DNA of 64,000 nucleotides from Terriglobia bacterium (GCA_020072965.1 JAIQFY010000003.1:1-64000), one strand, 5' to 3'; positions 51,129 to 60,922 are shown, numbered from the stretch's first letter. Numbers and translations: made by a program. Notes: generated by a model from the sequence alone, not told the origin.

Positions 51129-51476
51129 CTACAAATCAGCCGGGCACTTCACCCGGACGTTGCGGAACCACTCAAAATACGCTTCATCCCCAATCCACTC
51201 CGCGATGTGGGCGCGGATCTCATTGAGAAAGCGGAAACTGGAGTCAAACTCATGAGCCACAACGCGCTGGTCATCCCCGTCGTAATAGCGAACGACATAA
51301 CGCCCGGCGGACACTTCCGCCACGTCAATGGCCCGGCTATCTTCGAAGTTGAGTCCCATATGGTACATCAGGGCATCGAGGTCGTACTCCGTGCCGTCCA
51401 CGGTTACAACCTGCCCTCCGCTCCACAACGGTCCATAGCGGCTCTCCATCAAAGCTCGGCCTTTCATCTCACTCAT
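51129..51476 (-). CDS. Small hypothetical protein, paralogue of 49917-50240
   Basis: A 115-residue protein with GRALMESRYGPLWSG, MGLNFEDSRAIDV, YVVRYYDGDDQRVVAHEFD and AEWIGDEAYFEWF, matching its paralogue across its length. AGGTGA precedes the ATG. Family and function unknown. Confidence 0.65.
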   Translation of the reverse strand: MSEMKGRALMESRYGPLWSGGQVVTVDGTEYDLDALMYHMGLNFEDSRAIDVAEVSAGRYVVRYYDGDDQRVVAHEFDSSFRFLNEIRAHIAEWIGDEAYFEWFRNVRVKCPADL

Positions 51477-51483
51477 GGGTCAC

Positions 51484-51702
51484 CTACGCTTCCGCCGTTG
51501 CGAGGTGCGGACGCTTAAAGATCAAGTGCACGCCCACCGTCCCATACGCCACACCATCCTTATTCGGAGCGATCAGAGGAGTCGAACTCACCAATTCCCA
51601 GCCGTCGCCGCCCACTCCGTTTATCCACTCCTCCAACCCGCTCGCCAAACCTTCTTGAGTTTCATTGAAAAGGACCATCCGATCATAGTATTCCCACTGC
51701 AT
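51484..51702 (-). CDS. DUF4177-like small protein
   Basis: A 72-residue protein (MQWEYYDRMVLFNETQEG..., LEEWINGVGGDGWELVSSTPL) with the WEY...GWELV pattern of DUF4177. ATG 51702 follows GAGAGGAG. Function unknown. Ends seven bases before the next gene downstream. Confidence 0.7.
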   Translation of the reverse strand: MQWEYYDRMVLFNETQEGLASGLEEWINGVGGDGWELVSSTPLIAPNKDGVAYGTVGVHLIFKRPHLATAEA

Positions 51703-51765
51703 CGTTACGCTCCTCTCGGTTATTTGGAAGGTGCTGAACAAGACCTGGCGCCCTTATTCCCGCCG

Positions 51766-52497
51766 TCATCGAAGATGGTCGGCCAGCCAATCGGAGACGG
51801 TCTTCAGCGCCCCGGCGTTGTACTTGATTTCCATGTGATTGAACCAGCGTGGCAAATAGCGAATCAAGCCGTTCTCGTGATTGACATCCGGGCGCAAATC
51901 GGCGGTCACATAGCTCAACTCGGCACCCGCCAGTCCTGCCTTTAGCCCAGCCGCGCCTTCCAGCAGCGAGGGCAGGTCGCGTTCGGCGTAAAGCAGGAGG
52001 CAGGGTCGATCATGTTCCGGGACAGGGCCCAACAAACCGAGTAACTCGATGACGTAGCCGGAGTATGGCTCGCGCATTGCCGGGCTGGGAAAGTTCTCAA
52101 ACATCCACTTGCCCTGCGGGGAGATCTGACTCACCACCGCAGGCGAAATGGCCACCATGCAATCCGCGGAAGACATGAGGGCCAGCCGCCCCCCCAGGCT
52201 AATGCCCGTGGCGCCGGCGCGTCCAAAGCGGCGAACGTAGCGCACCGACGCCTCCACCTCATCCCGTATCTGTGGGCCGATGACGGCCCTGTTTTCACCG
52301 TGGCCGCATGGGTCAATGGCAAGCGCGGCCGGTCCCTTTTCCGCGATGGCTGCCGCCAGGCCCAAGACGCTCTCCTTTGTAGAACCATAGCCGGGGCACA
52401 CGACCACGCCACCGCGCGGTGCGTCGGGCGAGAAAAGAAAGGCGGGAATGACGTGCCCATCATGACCAAACAGGTCGGTGACGCGTTCAAAGTGCAT
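51766..52497 (-). CDS. Cytoplasmic alpha/beta hydrolase (dienelactone-hydrolase-like)
   Basis: A 243-residue hydrolase with CPGYGSTKES, DPCGHGENRA and nucleophile elbow GISLGGR; acid near YAERDLPS and His in VNHENG. No signal peptide. ATG 52497 follows GAGAGGG; the longer frame overlaps the upstream gene. Substrate unknown. Confidence 0.82.
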   Translation of the reverse strand: MHFERVTDLFGHDGHVIPAFLFSPDAPRGGVVVCPGYGSTKESVLGLAAAIAEKGPAALAIDPCGHGENRAVIGPQIRDEVEASVRYVRRFGRAGATGISLGGRLALMSSADCMVAISPAVVSQISPQGKWMFENFPSPAMREPYSGYVIELLGLLGPVPEHDRPCLLLYAERDLPSLLEGAAGLKAGLAGAELSYVTADLRPDVNHENGLIRYLPRWFNHMEIKYNAGALKTVSDWLADHLR

Positions 52498-52538
52498 AAA
52501 CCCTCTCAATTGCGGAATGCGGATTTCGGATTGCGAAA

Positions 52539-53468
52539 TTAGGGCACAACCTCTTTCAGCCACGACAAAATGCGTAGTGTCAAAACCCCTTCTTGTTTCT
52601 TGAACCCATGATCAGCGCCATCGACCTCAATCAGATCCACCCGCGAGCTGTGCTCAGCTGCACGCCGAAGCCGTTCGGCGGTGCCTGGCTCGACCAGTTT
52701 GTCCGCCGTACCCCGGACAATCAAAATCGGATCGGTCACTTTCTGAATGTTTCGGTAAGGATCGGATTGGGCGTTCGGCCCGCGCAGACTGAGCAAATAA
52801 CGAGGACTGTACAAGGCTTTGCCGAGTGGGCCCAGATCCACCACCATCAACTGCTTCTCCTGGCCGGCGGCTTCCATCGCCAGGGCCTCGTCCACAGTGG
52901 TTTGAGCCTTCTTTCGACCGAACTGCCACGCATTCCAATCGAAAAGATTCCCAGGTCCCGCGACGAGAACCGTTGCCACAATGCTCGGATCGGAAGTTGA
53001 CGCCTGATAGTATAGCACGCGGTTGGTGCCCATGCTTTGCCCCAGGAGCACTAGCCGGGAATGGCCCAACTGGTGCAAATAGGTCGCACCCGCGGCGATA
53101 TCGGACTCGTTATCGGTGAAGGCGGACACCTTCGGCCCCGTGTCGTGGTCGCGCATATTCAAGGCGAGACTGGCATAGCCCTGTTCGGCGGCCGCTTGAG
53201 CCAATTGCGGAAAGTACCCGCTGTAAAAGCTGCTGCCGTATCCGTGCACAAGCAGGAGTGCCGCGGGGCGGTGCTTGGCGGTTGGCCGGTAGAGAACACC
53301 GTCGAGGGCGATCCCGTCGCGCGCTGTGACCTCCACTTGCCGGACGGAATAAGCGGCCTTTGGAGTTCGCGCCGCACGCAAAGTGGGAGGGGCAGCGCCG
53401 GTGGAAACGCTGGCAAGCATCATACCGGCGGAGAAAACAGACAGGCATTTGCAGAGCCATCGCATCAA
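52539..53468 (-). CDS. Secreted alpha/beta hydrolase
   Basis: A 309-residue exported hydrolase with signal peptide (residues 1-25, ending STGAA). LLLVHGYGSSFYSGYF forms the oxyanion region, LLGQSMGTNR contains the nucleophile serine, RGTADKLVEP the acid and GADHGF the histidine. Only distantly similar to the hydrolase encoded just downstream. Substrate unknown. Confidence 0.85.
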   Translation of the reverse strand: MMRWLCKCLSVFSAGMMLASVSTGAAPPTLRAARTPKAAYSVRQVEVTARDGIALDGVLYRPTAKHRPAALLLVHGYGSSFYSGYFPQLAQAAAEQGYASLALNMRDHDTGPKVSAFTDNESDIAAGATYLHQLGHSRLVLLGQSMGTNRVLYYQASTSDPSIVATVLVAGPGNLFDWNAWQFGRKKAQTTVDEALAMEAAGQEKQLMVVDLGPLGKALYSPRYLLSLRGPNAQSDPYRNIQKVTDPILIVRGTADKLVEPGTAERLRRAAEHSSRVDLIEVDGADHGFKKQEGVLTLRILSWLKEVVP

Positions 53469-53492
53469 TCGTGTCCTCCCCCGCCTCTCGTG

Positions 53493-53951
53493 CTAGGCGG
53501 GCTTGCCTGCCTGTTCCAACTTGGCCTCCAGGGCTACCATGCGCTCCTTCATTTCCTTCTGTTTCTGCCAGCGCGCCGTCACGTCGAGCATGATGGCCGC
53601 GGCTCCCAGCATCTCGCCCGTCGGGGCGCGCAGGAGGATAATAGTGAATTCCACGGAAATACGCGTTCCGTCCTTCCGCATGGCCGGCACCGCCAGCATT
53701 TGCCGGCCGTATTTCGTTATGCCCGTCGCCATCACACGATGATATCCATCCCAGTGCAGGGCACGCTGGCGCTCGGGGACAATAAGGTCCATACTCTTTC
53801 CCAAAGCCTCATCAGCCCGGTAACCGAACATCGCTTCAGCCCCGGAATTCCAGAAACGAATGATGCCCTCGTGATCCCCAAAAATGACGGCAAACTGGGT
53901 CTGCTCCACGATGCTTTGGCACAACCACTCTAGCGTATATGTCGGCGCCAT
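53493..53951 (-). CDS. Stand-alone PAS-domain protein
   Basis: A 152-residue single PAS domain (about 15-130: FAVIFGDHEGIIRFWNSGAEAMFGYRADEALG, then RKDGTRISVEFTIILL) followed by a short coiled-coil tail (KQKEMKERMVALEAKLEQ) that may dimerise. No output domain is attached, so it would act as a sensor or adaptor. CAGGAGTG precedes the ATG. Confidence 0.8.
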   Translation of the reverse strand: MAPTYTLEWLCQSIVEQTQFAVIFGDHEGIIRFWNSGAEAMFGYRADEALGKSMDLIVPERQRALHWDGYHRVMATGITKYGRQMLAVPAMRKDGTRISVEFTIILLRAPTGEMLGAAAIMLDVTARWQKQKEMKERMVALEAKLEQAGKPA

Positions 53952-54006
53952 GTAACACTCCTGTCTAGACCAATTCTGGTCATTTCCACGGTTCGTAATT
54001 GCAGCC

Positions 54007-55272
54007 TCACGCGGCCTCAGAGGTCTCCAAGCTCAGAAGCTTCGGCCCTTGCTTGATTTGGAATCGTCCCTCAGACGTTTCCCAGATCCAGCCCGAGTAA
54101 CCGTATCCTCCCACGGCCTTCACAATGAAAGCGCCTTTCCAGGAGGCGCTTCGGGGCTCGTTGCAGGAGACGGTGCCGAATTTGCCGAAGGTATAATCCG
54201 GCACGGGATGGCAGTATGGCTCGCCCCGCAATGCGGCGGCCGCTTTTTGCGCCTGTTCTCCGCCATGGACCGCAGCACGCAGGCCGTACTTATGGTTTCG
54301 AGCGCGGCCGATAACCTCCTCACCGGTGAGAAAGGTGGTGGTAAAGGCGACCGGCCCGAAAACTTCCTCCTTCATCCCCAGCATCTCATCCGTGCAATTC
54401 TTGACCACGGTCGGCCAGACGAGGTTCCCTTCGATGCGCCCGCCTGTCAGGATTTCCCCGCCCTCTTGCGTGGCCTCCTTCAATTGGGTTCTCAGCCGTC
54501 GCACCGCCAGATCGCTGGCCACGGCAGACACGTCAGTTTTTGTATCAGCCGGATCTCCCACCACCAGACGCTTCACCCGCTCGACAAACCGTGCGAGAAA
54601 TTCCTCGTAGATCGATTGGTGGATGAAAATTCTTTTGGGGGCTGTGCAGGTTTGCCCTGCGTAGGCAAACTTGGAAGCCATCAGGTCATCCAGGGCAAGT
54701 CCCAGGTCGGCATCAGGAAATACAATGAAAGGGTCTTGTCCCGGCCCCTCGAAGACGAGCTTCTTGCCGGTTTTCTCAAAGGCCGCCTGGTACGGCTTGA
54801 CGTTGGCATCAAAACCGAAGACCACTACGGTAGAGACCTCAGGACTCCGTAAAGACTCCTCGAGAAACGTCTTTCCACTGCCCTTATAAAAAACAACGTC
54901 TCTGCCGAAGATCGGCTGGTACATACTTTCGGTTAACGCCATCACATGGGGGGCTTTGGAGGAGAACTTCACAGTGACTTTGTTGCCCACGACAAAGATT
55001 GAAGTGATCGCCGTGTTCACCCAAGCGCTCCCGTTATAAGAGAGAACTAGAGAGACACGTGAGCCCGTCCCTCCCAAGGGCAGCCGCTCTTTGAGAGAAT
55101 CCGTTACCTCGTCAAACATCAGGAGCCTGTCCGCCGCCAAATCGACTTCTTTCGCATTGTCTTTCACTGTGAAGCAAAGGTCTCTTACGGCCAGGTCAAC
55201 GATCTTGCCCTTGTTCTTTCTGAGCGCCTGAGACAGTTCGTGGATTTTCTGTATTCTCTTGTCGAACGACAT
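54007..55272 (-). CDS. Aldehyde dehydrogenase family protein
   Basis: A 421-residue NAD(P)-dependent ALDH-fold enzyme. Catalytic cysteine lies in YAGQTCTAPKRI; the general-base Glu is in VFEGPGQDPFI; the late motif KEEVFGPVAF is present. It is shorter than typical ALDHs (about 480-500 residues), lacking part of the N-terminus. Last gene of the acid-activation operon; it may oxidise an aldehyde to the acid, or an acyl-CoA to or from aldehyde. Confidence 0.83.
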   Translation of the reverse strand: MSFDKRIQKIHELSQALRKNKGKIVDLAVRDLCFTVKDNAKEVDLAADRLLMFDEVTDSLKERLPLGGTGSRVSLVLSYNGSAWVNTAITSIFVVGNKVTVKFSSKAPHVMALTESMYQPIFGRDVVFYKGSGKTFLEESLRSPEVSTVVVFGFDANVKPYQAAFEKTGKKLVFEGPGQDPFIVFPDADLGLALDDLMASKFAYAGQTCTAPKRIFIHQSIYEEFLARFVERVKRLVVGDPADTKTDVSAVASDLAVRRLRTQLKEATQEGGEILTGGRIEGNLVWPTVVKNCTDEMLGMKEEVFGPVAFTTTFLTGEEVIGRARNHKYGLRAAVHGGEQAQKAAAALRGEPYCHPVPDYTFGKFGTVSCNEPRSASWKGAFIVKAVGGYGYSGWIWETSEGRFQIKQGPKLLSLETSEAA

Positions 55273-55431
55273 ATTACCGGCCTAAAGATGAATTGACTGT
55301 GAAAGGGCAGCGCAGGTGGGCGGGTTGGACCGGGCACACAGGTGAGGCAGTACACAATCTCCGAGCTTCAGGACCCTGGGAACAGCGAATGGGACCGGCG
55401 AAGATGGTTCTCTCGTAAACCAACCCAACCC

Positions 55432-57084
55432 TTACGCAGAGGTGGCCGGGCTGGTCGACTTCGCGCCTTCAATTTCCTTATCTCTTAACACCCGCCGCAG
55501 GAGTTTGCCTGTAGCCGTGCGCGGCAACTGATTCACCAGGACCACCTCGCGGGGCATCTTGTATGTAGCGATCTTGTTCCGACAGAATTCGATCAACTGA
55601 TCGGGAGTGGTGCTCGTGCCGGGTTTGAGCACGACGAAGGCCTTGGCGATTTGACCGCGTACAGGGTCGGGAACGCCGATCACGCCCACTTCGACCACGT
55701 CCGGGTGGGTCGCCATAACCGATTCGATTTCCTCCGGCCCGATGCGGTAGGCCGAACTCTTAATGATATCATCCTCGCGGGACACGAAAAAGAAGTAGCC
55801 CTCTTCGTCAGAGTGGACAAAATCACCGGCTCGGTTCCAGCCGTCCGGGGTGACGGTCTGTTGCTGCTTGTTATTCTCGCGCCAGTAGAGTGTGCCCGTG
55901 GGCCCTCGAACCAGGAACCGTCCGATTTCGCCGGGGGCGGCGTCGCGGCCGTCCTCAGTGGCTGCCTTGATTTCATAGCCTGGCACCGCTTGGCCGAACG
56001 AGCCCGGCTTGGCGCGCTCACTGACCACATTGGAGACAAAAACGTACATCATCTCGGTGGTGCCGAGGCCTTCAAAGATCTCCTGGCCGAACTTTTCCTT
56101 CCAGGCATAATACGTCGCCGCGGTCAAGCTCTCGCCCCCGCCGGTACAGATCCGCAGGCTACTCAAGTCGTATTTCTTTTCCGCGTCAGGGACCTGCAGC
56201 ATCTTCCGGTAAGCCGTGGGCGCAAGCGAGAGCACGGTGATGCGGTGCTTCTGGATGGTGTCGAACATCTTTTCAGGTTCGAACTTCGGAATGAGCGAAG
56301 CCGTGGCGCCAAAGCGGAAGGGGATGGTGGTAAAAGTCGAGTATCCGGCGCCGAACGCCAGGGGCGCCGAGCCGCCGATGACGTCATTCTCCTTGACCTT
56401 CCAACCGTAGGTGCCGAAAGCATCGGGCACGATGAGAGTTTCCTCAACGAGGTGAGCCGTGCCTTTGGGGCGGCCCGTGGTCCCCGAGGTGTACAGCAAA
56501 ACGGCCACATCCTCGCGCGCCCGGCGCACCGGGGCGAGTGTTGACCCGCCCGACTGAAGCAGTTCGCCGTAGAGTTGATAGCCCTTGGCCTTGAGGTCAG
56601 CGGGTTCGCCGCCGATGACGATGATGTGTTTGATGGTTTTCAGATCCGGACGCGCCGCTTCGAGTTCGCCCAAAAGTGCGGCGTGGACCACGATGGCCAC
56701 GGCCTCGGCGTCGTTGGCCACGTGAGCAATCTCGGCGCGCGAAAACAGAGGCGAGATGGGCGTGAACACGCCACCCAGCTTGAGCACGGCAAAATTGGCG
56801 ACCAGCGCGGGCGGGATGCTGGGGGCACGCAAAAGGACCCGGTCGCCTTCGCCGACGCCCAACTGGCGCAAGGCGTTGCCGAATTTGTTGGCTTGGCCGA
56901 GGAGTTGTGCGTAAGTGATGCGTTGGTCTTCAAAAAGTACGGCCGCGCGTTCACCCCGACCGGCAGCGACGTGTTTTTCGAGCAGCTCCTCGGTGGGGTT
57001 GAACCGCGGCGCGTAAGACGCGAATTCCGGAAGCGTGTAGATGCGTTTGGGCCACAGCTCACGCGGCGGTAAGTAATCTGCCAT
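55432..57084 (-). CDS. Benzoate-CoA-ligase-like acyl-CoA synthetase
   Basis: A 550-residue adenylate-forming ligase. Motifs LLYTSGTTGRPKGTAHL, GLGTTEMMYVF, WNRAGDFV with SREDDIIKSSAYRIGPEEIE, and the catalytic lysine in RTATGKLLRR. The N-terminus (MADYLPPRELWPKRIYTLPEF) and TEM motif are typical of the benzoate/aminobenzoate-CoA ligase branch. Predicted to activate an aromatic or related acid with ATP. AAGGAG precedes the ATG. Confidence 0.85.
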   Translation of the reverse strand: MADYLPPRELWPKRIYTLPEFASYAPRFNPTEELLEKHVAAGRGERAAVLFEDQRITYAQLLGQANKFGNALRQLGVGEGDRVLLRAPSIPPALVANFAVLKLGGVFTPISPLFSRAEIAHVANDAEAVAIVVHAALLGELEAARPDLKTIKHIIVIGGEPADLKAKGYQLYGELLQSGGSTLAPVRRAREDVAVLLYTSGTTGRPKGTAHLVEETLIVPDAFGTYGWKVKENDVIGGSAPLAFGAGYSTFTTIPFRFGATASLIPKFEPEKMFDTIQKHRITVLSLAPTAYRKMLQVPDAEKKYDLSSLRICTGGGESLTAATYYAWKEKFGQEIFEGLGTTEMMYVFVSNVVSERAKPGSFGQAVPGYEIKAATEDGRDAAPGEIGRFLVRGPTGTLYWRENNKQQQTVTPDGWNRAGDFVHSDEEGYFFFVSREDDIIKSSAYRIGPEEIESVMATHPDVVEVGVIGVPDPVRGQIAKAFVVLKPGTSTTPDQLIEFCRNKIATYKMPREVVLVNQLPRTATGKLLRRVLRDKEIEGAKSTSPATSA

Positions 57085-57094
57085 TGCGGTCTCC

Positions 57095-57724
57095 TTAGCG
57101 GCCGGCCAGTTGAGGCTGCTTGGCCTCAGCCAACAGTTCCTCCAAGGCCTGCTCGACCCGAATCAGGCCCCGCGCGGCGTCGGTGCGGGGAAATGCCACG
57201 GTGGGGTACCGATCGCCCTCGAAGATGAGGAGGGCGGGGACGTTGGTTCCGAAGTCCTCGACGAGCGCGCCCTTGGCGCCGAATACTGGTCGCACGCTCG
57301 CGTCCGGACCGCTGACCGTTTTGTGGTACGTGGGGAAACGGTCTTTGATCGGGGCCACGTCGATGGCCTTGGCATCGACCCCCTTGGCCTGGAGATCCTT
57401 GACGAGTTGGAGCGCCCTCGCGATGTCGCAGGGAAAGGCCTCGCCGGGCTTTTGCGCGGTGCTGTAATAGAACTCCACCCGCTTTGGACCCTTCGCAGCG
57501 GCGGCAACCGCTGCTTTGGCAACAGTCGGATCGGGCGGAACATAGGCCTTCCCGCCGTCCTCGAAGACCTCACACTCGGTCCACCCCTGTAACGTGATCG
57601 ACAGTGTGAACGGCCACTCGCGCTTCAGGCATTGTCCGAGATAGGCCTTCTGGAGGTTGGGATCCAGCGCCGGACGCAGATGTTTACAACGGACACACAG
57701 AGATTGGGTGTTATAGTGAGCCAT
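57095..57724 (-). CDS. Cys-rich N-terminal protein of unknown function
   Basis: A 209-residue protein. The N-terminus has CVRCKHLRP, then CLKREW and CEVFED, four cysteines that could bind zinc or a cluster. Residues 85-205 look alpha/beta (RVEFYYSTAQKPGEAFPCDIARALQLVKDLQ, VPALLIFEGDRYPTVAFP). No named family recognised. AGGAG precedes the ATG; the ligase gene starts ten bases after its stop. Confidence 0.65.
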   Translation of the reverse strand: MAHYNTQSLCVRCKHLRPALDPNLQKAYLGQCLKREWPFTLSITLQGWTECEVFEDGGKAYVPPDPTVAKAAVAAAAKGPKRVEFYYSTAQKPGEAFPCDIARALQLVKDLQAKGVDAKAIDVAPIKDRFPTYHKTVSGPDASVRPVFGAKGALVEDFGTNVPALLIFEGDRYPTVAFPRTDAARGLIRVEQALEELLAEAKQPQLAGR

Positions 57725-57739
57725 AGATTCTCCTGTCCC

Positions 57740-58114
57740 TCATTTTCTTCCGGCGATGAACTTGGGCCGGCTGCCGATGAGATCTTCTTTCTTAAGCGGC
57801 CGTCCGCTGACGGCATTGCCGCGGATATTCCGCTGGATGGGAATGGGTTTGCATACCGCGTCTTTTCGGGCACGCGGTGCCGGGCGTGTTAACCCGGGGC
57901 CGGAAATCGGGCTGTAATCCTGCTTCTCAGCGAAGCCGGGCAAAAGGTCGGGTTGCCCATCGGCCGCATCCGGTCCCTTGACGCAAGCTCCGGAGGAGGT
58001 TTCGATTCGCCAGATTTTAGCGCAGCCGGCGCACTTGGTTGTGCCCTTGAAGTTCCAAAACGGGTATGGATCGAGAAAATTCTTGGTCTTACAATTGGGG
58101 CATGTGAGCAGCAT
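57740..58114 (-). CDS. Zinc-ribbon protein of unknown function
   Basis: A 124-residue protein with an N-terminal zinc ribbon (LTCPNCKTKNF, then KCAGCAKIWRI) and a Pro/Arg-rich, probably disordered C-terminal half. GGAG precedes ATG 58114. Sits between the CoA-transferase genes and a second Cys-rich protein, suggesting an accessory subunit or regulator of the operon enzymes. Confidence 0.65.
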   Translation of the reverse strand: MLLTCPNCKTKNFLDPYPFWNFKGTTKCAGCAKIWRIETSSGACVKGPDAADGQPDLLPGFAEKQDYSPISGPGLTRPAPRARKDAVCKPIPIQRNIRGNAVSGRPLKKEDLIGSRPKFIAGRK

Positions 58115-58127
58115 AGGTTTTCTCCGG

Positions 58128-59495
58128 TTAAATGCATTCCTGTTCTTCAAGCCGCCGCAACTCTTCCGTGCTGAGGCCGGCCAGTTTGCCCAGAATTAAC
58201 TCATTGTCCGCGCCCACCGGCTTCAACGCCCACTTCAAGCGCGGTGGAGTGGCGGACATCTTGTAAGCCGGACCTTGATGCAGCAGCTCGCCGAAGGTGG
58301 GGTCGTCCAGCCATCGGACCGCTCCGCGCTGCACCCAATGAGGATGGTTGGCGACCTCTTTGGCGTTCCAGACCGGCTGGTTATTGATGTTGGCTTTGTC
58401 CATGATCTCGGCCACCTGCTCCTTGGTCTTATCCGCGGCCCACTTCTCCAGCCAGGGATAGATCTCCATCTGGCTCTGGGCCTTCACCCGGTTTTCGGTC
58501 TTGGCATACTTCTCCGCCATCTTAACGTCACCGACAACCTTGCAAAGCCGGGCAAAGTCTTCGTCCGTGTACGCGCTAATGAGGATGTAACCTTCCTCCG
58601 ACTCCTGGGGGTTCTCGGAACCCGGATAAGAAGATTTGCCGCACTTGATTATCCCGTGCACGCACAACTGTGTGTCCCAATTACCCCAGCGCTGACGGGT
58701 AATTCCGTGCCGGCCGTAAAGGGGCAGCGCGTATTCGAGCTGGCGGGTGACTCCGTGCACCTGCGAGTATTCAGTGAAGGTTCCCTCGCCGGAAACCTTG
58801 TCACGCCAGTAGAGTGCCGCAAGGATTTGCACCGCACCCATCATTCCACCCCAGTAATCCGCCAGCCAGATGGTGTGCTTGGACGGGGCGCCTCCCAGGA
58901 ATTCCTGCTTCCCGGTCATGCCAAAGTTGCCGCCCTGCGACTGGCCGAGAATGTCGTAAGAAGCGCGCACCCGCCCCGGTCCCCAGCCGCCGAAGCCGCC
59001 CAGCCAGCAATAAACCAGCCGAGGGTTGATCTCCTTCATCTGCCGGTAGCCGATGCCCCAACGGTCGAACGTGCCGGGGCGATAGTTCTCCACCATGACA
59101 TCAGACTTGGCGGCCAGCTTTTTGACGATGGCCTGGCCCTCCGGCCGGTGGAAATCAACCGAGATAAAATATTCGTTCGGATTAGCGCCGAGAAACCCCA
59201 GGCCAGTGCCTCTCTCGGGGACCCACCGCGAGAGCGGGTACAAGAAGGGCTCGTTGAAGGGCGTGGTATGGCGCATGGCTTCGCCCCGCCGGGGTGCTTC
59301 GATCTTGATGACTTCGGCGCCAAGCTCAGCCAGGTAGGAGGCGCAGGACGGGCCGAGGATATATTGGGTGCAGGAGAGCACGCGGACTCCCTTTAGCGCC
59401 TCAGGTTTGCTGAACTCCTTCGTGGGGTCGAAGGCTTGATGACAGAACTCTTCAAAAGACTGTTTCTGTGTTGCGGAAGCGGTATCCTTAGCCAT
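58128..59495 (-). CDS. Class III CoA-transferase (CaiB/BaiF family), second subunit
   Basis: A 455-residue family III CoA-transferase. VLSCTQYILGPSCASYLAELGAEVIKIE is the CoA-binding entry; the catalytic aspartate is probably in the ASYDILGQSQGG region (usual D in this place). It starts at ATG 59495 within TGATG overlapping the stop of the paralogous upstream gene, with GAGGAATT as ribosome-binding site; this coupling supports a heteromeric enzyme as in BbsEF-type transferases. Confidence 0.85.
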   Translation of the reverse strand: MAKDTASATQKQSFEEFCHQAFDPTKEFSKPEALKGVRVLSCTQYILGPSCASYLAELGAEVIKIEAPRRGEAMRHTTPFNEPFLYPLSRWVPERGTGLGFLGANPNEYFISVDFHRPEGQAIVKKLAAKSDVMVENYRPGTFDRWGIGYRQMKEINPRLVYCWLGGFGGWGPGRVRASYDILGQSQGGNFGMTGKQEFLGGAPSKHTIWLADYWGGMMGAVQILAALYWRDKVSGEGTFTEYSQVHGVTRQLEYALPLYGRHGITRQRWGNWDTQLCVHGIIKCGKSSYPGSENPQESEEGYILISAYTDEDFARLCKVVGDVKMAEKYAKTENRVKAQSQMEIYPWLEKWAADKTKEQVAEIMDKANINNQPVWNAKEVANHPHWVQRGAVRWLDDPTFGELLHQGPAYKMSATPPRLKWALKPVGADNELILGKLAGLSTEELRRLEEQECI

Positions 59496-60922
59496 CACAA
59501 TTCCTCCTCTTCTTCTTCCTCATGTGTGACGCCCGTCTGGCTCAACCGCGCAAAGTCATCGCGGTTGAAGCCGAGCAGCCGGCGATAGACATCCTCATTG
59601 TCGTAGCCGACGGGGCGGCCCAGCCACTTCAGCCGGCCAGGAGTCTTATGCTGCAGGAAAGGCGTGGTTCCGTAAAGGATCTTGCCGTAATGGGGAGAAT
59701 CGCACTCGGCAACGTGACCGCGATACTTGAAGTGCGGGTACTCGGCCACCTCGTTCACATACAGCACGCCGCCGGAGGCCACCTGCTGCTTGGAAAGTTT
59801 CCGCTCGGCCTCGCTGCGCGGATTGTCCTTCAGCCACTCACCCAGCATAGTGTAGGTCTTCACCTGCATGTCATGCGCCAGCCGTTCCGTGACGTCACGG
59901 AGGTGCAGGTCGCCAAGGATGTCCTCCTCCACCGCGGGCTGCTCATCCCCGACCGTGCGCCAGATGCGGTACCACAACCGGTCGTGGCCGCCCCCCACCA
60001 TCATGTAACCATCCTTACAGGGATTGACGGCGTAGATGTTGATGGCCAGGTCCCAGTTCCCGTAACGCGGACGAATGCTGCCATCCATCGAGTACCACGC
60101 CCAACTGTAATCAAGGATGCGGATGATGGCCTCGGCAGATGTCGCCTCGATGAACTGGCCCTCACCAGAAACGTTGTTGCGGTACAACACGGCAGCAAGG
60201 ATTCCCATGGCTGCAGAAGTCCCCCCCACATGGTCGGCCATCCACAGGGCTGAACGGGTGGGCTGTCCACCAAACTCCTTCGGGTCGCCGGTACCGTGCA
60301 CGAAACCGCAAGCAGCCTGGGCCGTTGGTTCGAGCATCCCGGGCTTGTCTTTCAACGGGCCCCACTGGCCGCGTTGGCCGACCCAGCAATAGATGAGCCG
60401 CGGATTGATCTCGCGCAACTGGCGATACCCAATTCCCCAGGCGTCCCACTGCCCGGGCGTACCATTCTCAATAACCACATCAGAATGAACGACCAATTTC
60501 TTCAGGATTTCGCGTCCCTCCTCGGTCTCCAGGTTGAGGGTGACCGAGAGTTTGTTGCGCATCTCGTGCAGGAACTGCCCGCCGACTTCCTCGCCGCTTT
60601 CCTTGTCCTTGAACATGTACTCCTTCCGGCCGAAAGGAGTGAGCTTCCGGAGAGGATCTCCCCCCGGGGGTTCCACCTGGATGACCTCAGCACCCAATTC
60701 AGACAACTGGGAGGAGCACCAGTGTCCGATCATCATGCTCGTCGTGCAATCGAGCACACGCAGAAGAGCGAGTGCTTCCGGCTTTTCAAAATTCTTTTCT
60801 TGTCGTGTGATGGATTCAAGATAAAGCGGGTAGTCTTTGGCTTGATCGCTGAGGCCGGCGTAGACTTCCTCGGGCTTTGCGATGGGAATCGCCGGCCAGG
60901 ATGGAACCTTGGGCGTGTCCAT
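59495..60922 (-). CDS. Class III CoA-transferase (CaiB/BaiF family), first subunit
   Basis: A 475-residue family III CoA-transferase, first gene of the operon. VLDCTTSMMIGHWCSSQLSELGAEVIQVEPP matches the CoA-binding entry of its neighbour. The position of the usual catalytic aspartate (residues LEPTAQAACG) seems to lack it, whereas the downstream paralogue keeps one (SYDILGQSQGG), so this may be the non-catalytic partner. A Glu-rich C-terminus (EEEEEEL) ends the protein. AGGAGG precedes the ATG. Confidence 0.83.
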   Translation of the reverse strand: MDTPKVPSWPAIPIAKPEEVYAGLSDQAKDYPLYLESITRQEKNFEKPEALALLRVLDCTTSMMIGHWCSSQLSELGAEVIQVEPPGGDPLRKLTPFGRKEYMFKDKESGEEVGGQFLHEMRNKLSVTLNLETEEGREILKKLVVHSDVVIENGTPGQWDAWGIGYRQLREINPRLIYCWVGQRGQWGPLKDKPGMLEPTAQAACGFVHGTGDPKEFGGQPTRSALWMADHVGGTSAAMGILAAVLYRNNVSGEGQFIEATSAEAIIRILDYSWAWYSMDGSIRPRYGNWDLAINIYAVNPCKDGYMMVGGGHDRLWYRIWRTVGDEQPAVEEDILGDLHLRDVTERLAHDMQVKTYTMLGEWLKDNPRSEAERKLSKQQVASGGVLYVNEVAEYPHFKYRGHVAECDSPHYGKILYGTTPFLQHKTPGRLKWLGRPVGYDNEDVYRRLLGFNRDDFARLSQTGVTHEEEEEEEL

